From positions 1 to 23,684 of the forward strand of contig CAZPJD010000271.1 in NCBI GenBank assembly GCA_964586775.1: a stretch of DNA of 23,684 nucleotides, written 5' to 3'. This stretch comes from JADLEX01 sp964586775 (GTDB taxonomy: Bacteria; Lernaellota; Lernaellaia; JACKCT01). This document shows positions 23,569 to 23,684 of the stretch, piece after piece (the first letter of the stretch is position 1; each line of letters starts with the position of its first letter). The notes under the pieces were generated by a model. It had not been told where the DNA came from. It did not search any database and saw only the letters and a program-made list of their open reading frames with translations. The position numbers and the translations under genes were made by a program.

Positions 23569-23589
23569 CTCCGGGGGAACACCCCGGAG
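23569..23589 (+). terminator. Hairpin after the 129-residue orphan
   Basis: CTCCGGGG (23569-23576), loop GAACA, CCCCGGAG (23582-23589), 33 nt after the stop, followed by TTC. A strong stem with only a short T-rich end. Confidence 0.6.
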
Positions 23590-23684
23590 TTCACCCGCCA
23601 CACCGCCGGACATGCGGGTCGGCTCCGGACCGTTCGCGGAATCGAGGTTCGAGCTTTCTGGTTTCGCCGGGCTCGACCTCGTTT
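23590..23684. other. Window end, no gene seen
   Basis: The last 95 nt show no convincing frame; the next gene, if any, begins beyond the window. Confidence 0.4.

Overview
This window is a high-GC chromosomal segment from a Gram-negative (diderm) bacterium. Its protein types recall the former Deltaproteobacteria, Myxococcota or related candidate lineages. The outer-membrane markers are BamD, GspN, a beta-barrel protein and several lipobox lipoproteins. Two neighbouring lipoproteins carry long Asp-rich linkers directly after or near the lipidated Cys, a style known from some poorly cultured delta-like lineages. The taxonomic placement is inference; no rRNA or tRNA gene was seen.

Layout. 1-1465: a dispersed-type palindrome and a flotillin/SPFH gene ending in a hairpin. 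1466-4700: an accessory patch. It holds a clearly AT-rich gene with a SEC-C-type zinc motif, the 3' stump of a DUF5131 (Gp37/Gp68) gene, a CBM/CIA30-like exported protein, a palindrome-bearing spacer, and a translationally coupled pair (GNAT acetyltransferase plus membrane-anchored protein). 4748-7839: envelope genes: a beta-barrel protein on the minus strand, then gspN, bamD and an NTF2-like lipoprotein on the plus strand. A bidirectional hairpin separates these from a DUF4156 lipoprotein on the minus strand. 8287-8958 has no convincing gene. 8959-10804: an esterase and an ankyrin-repeat protein. 10812-14438 (minus): an Asp-rich Cys-rich lipoprotein, a lipoprotein of the soluble glucose/sorbosone dehydrogenase fold, a HAD phosphatase and a small coiled-coil protein. 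14616-18821: a CDP-alcohol phosphatidyltransferase, a GH1 beta-glucosidase (minus) and a hybrid histidine kinase. 18894-22921: thyX and the korAB pair for 2-oxoacid:ferredoxin oxidoreductase. 23147-23536: an unrecognised 129-residue protein with its own promoter and terminator.

Most of the window is ordinary core and envelope metabolism. The parts most worth a second look are the 1466-4700 patch, where foreign DNA abuts a truncated phage-associated gene, and the Asp-rich lipoprotein at 10812-11480. The latter has 16 cysteines in repeated CxxxC patterns behind a nearly pure Asp spacer. No CRISPR array, intact IS element or complete defence system was found. All family calls come from reading motifs in the translations; no database search was run.
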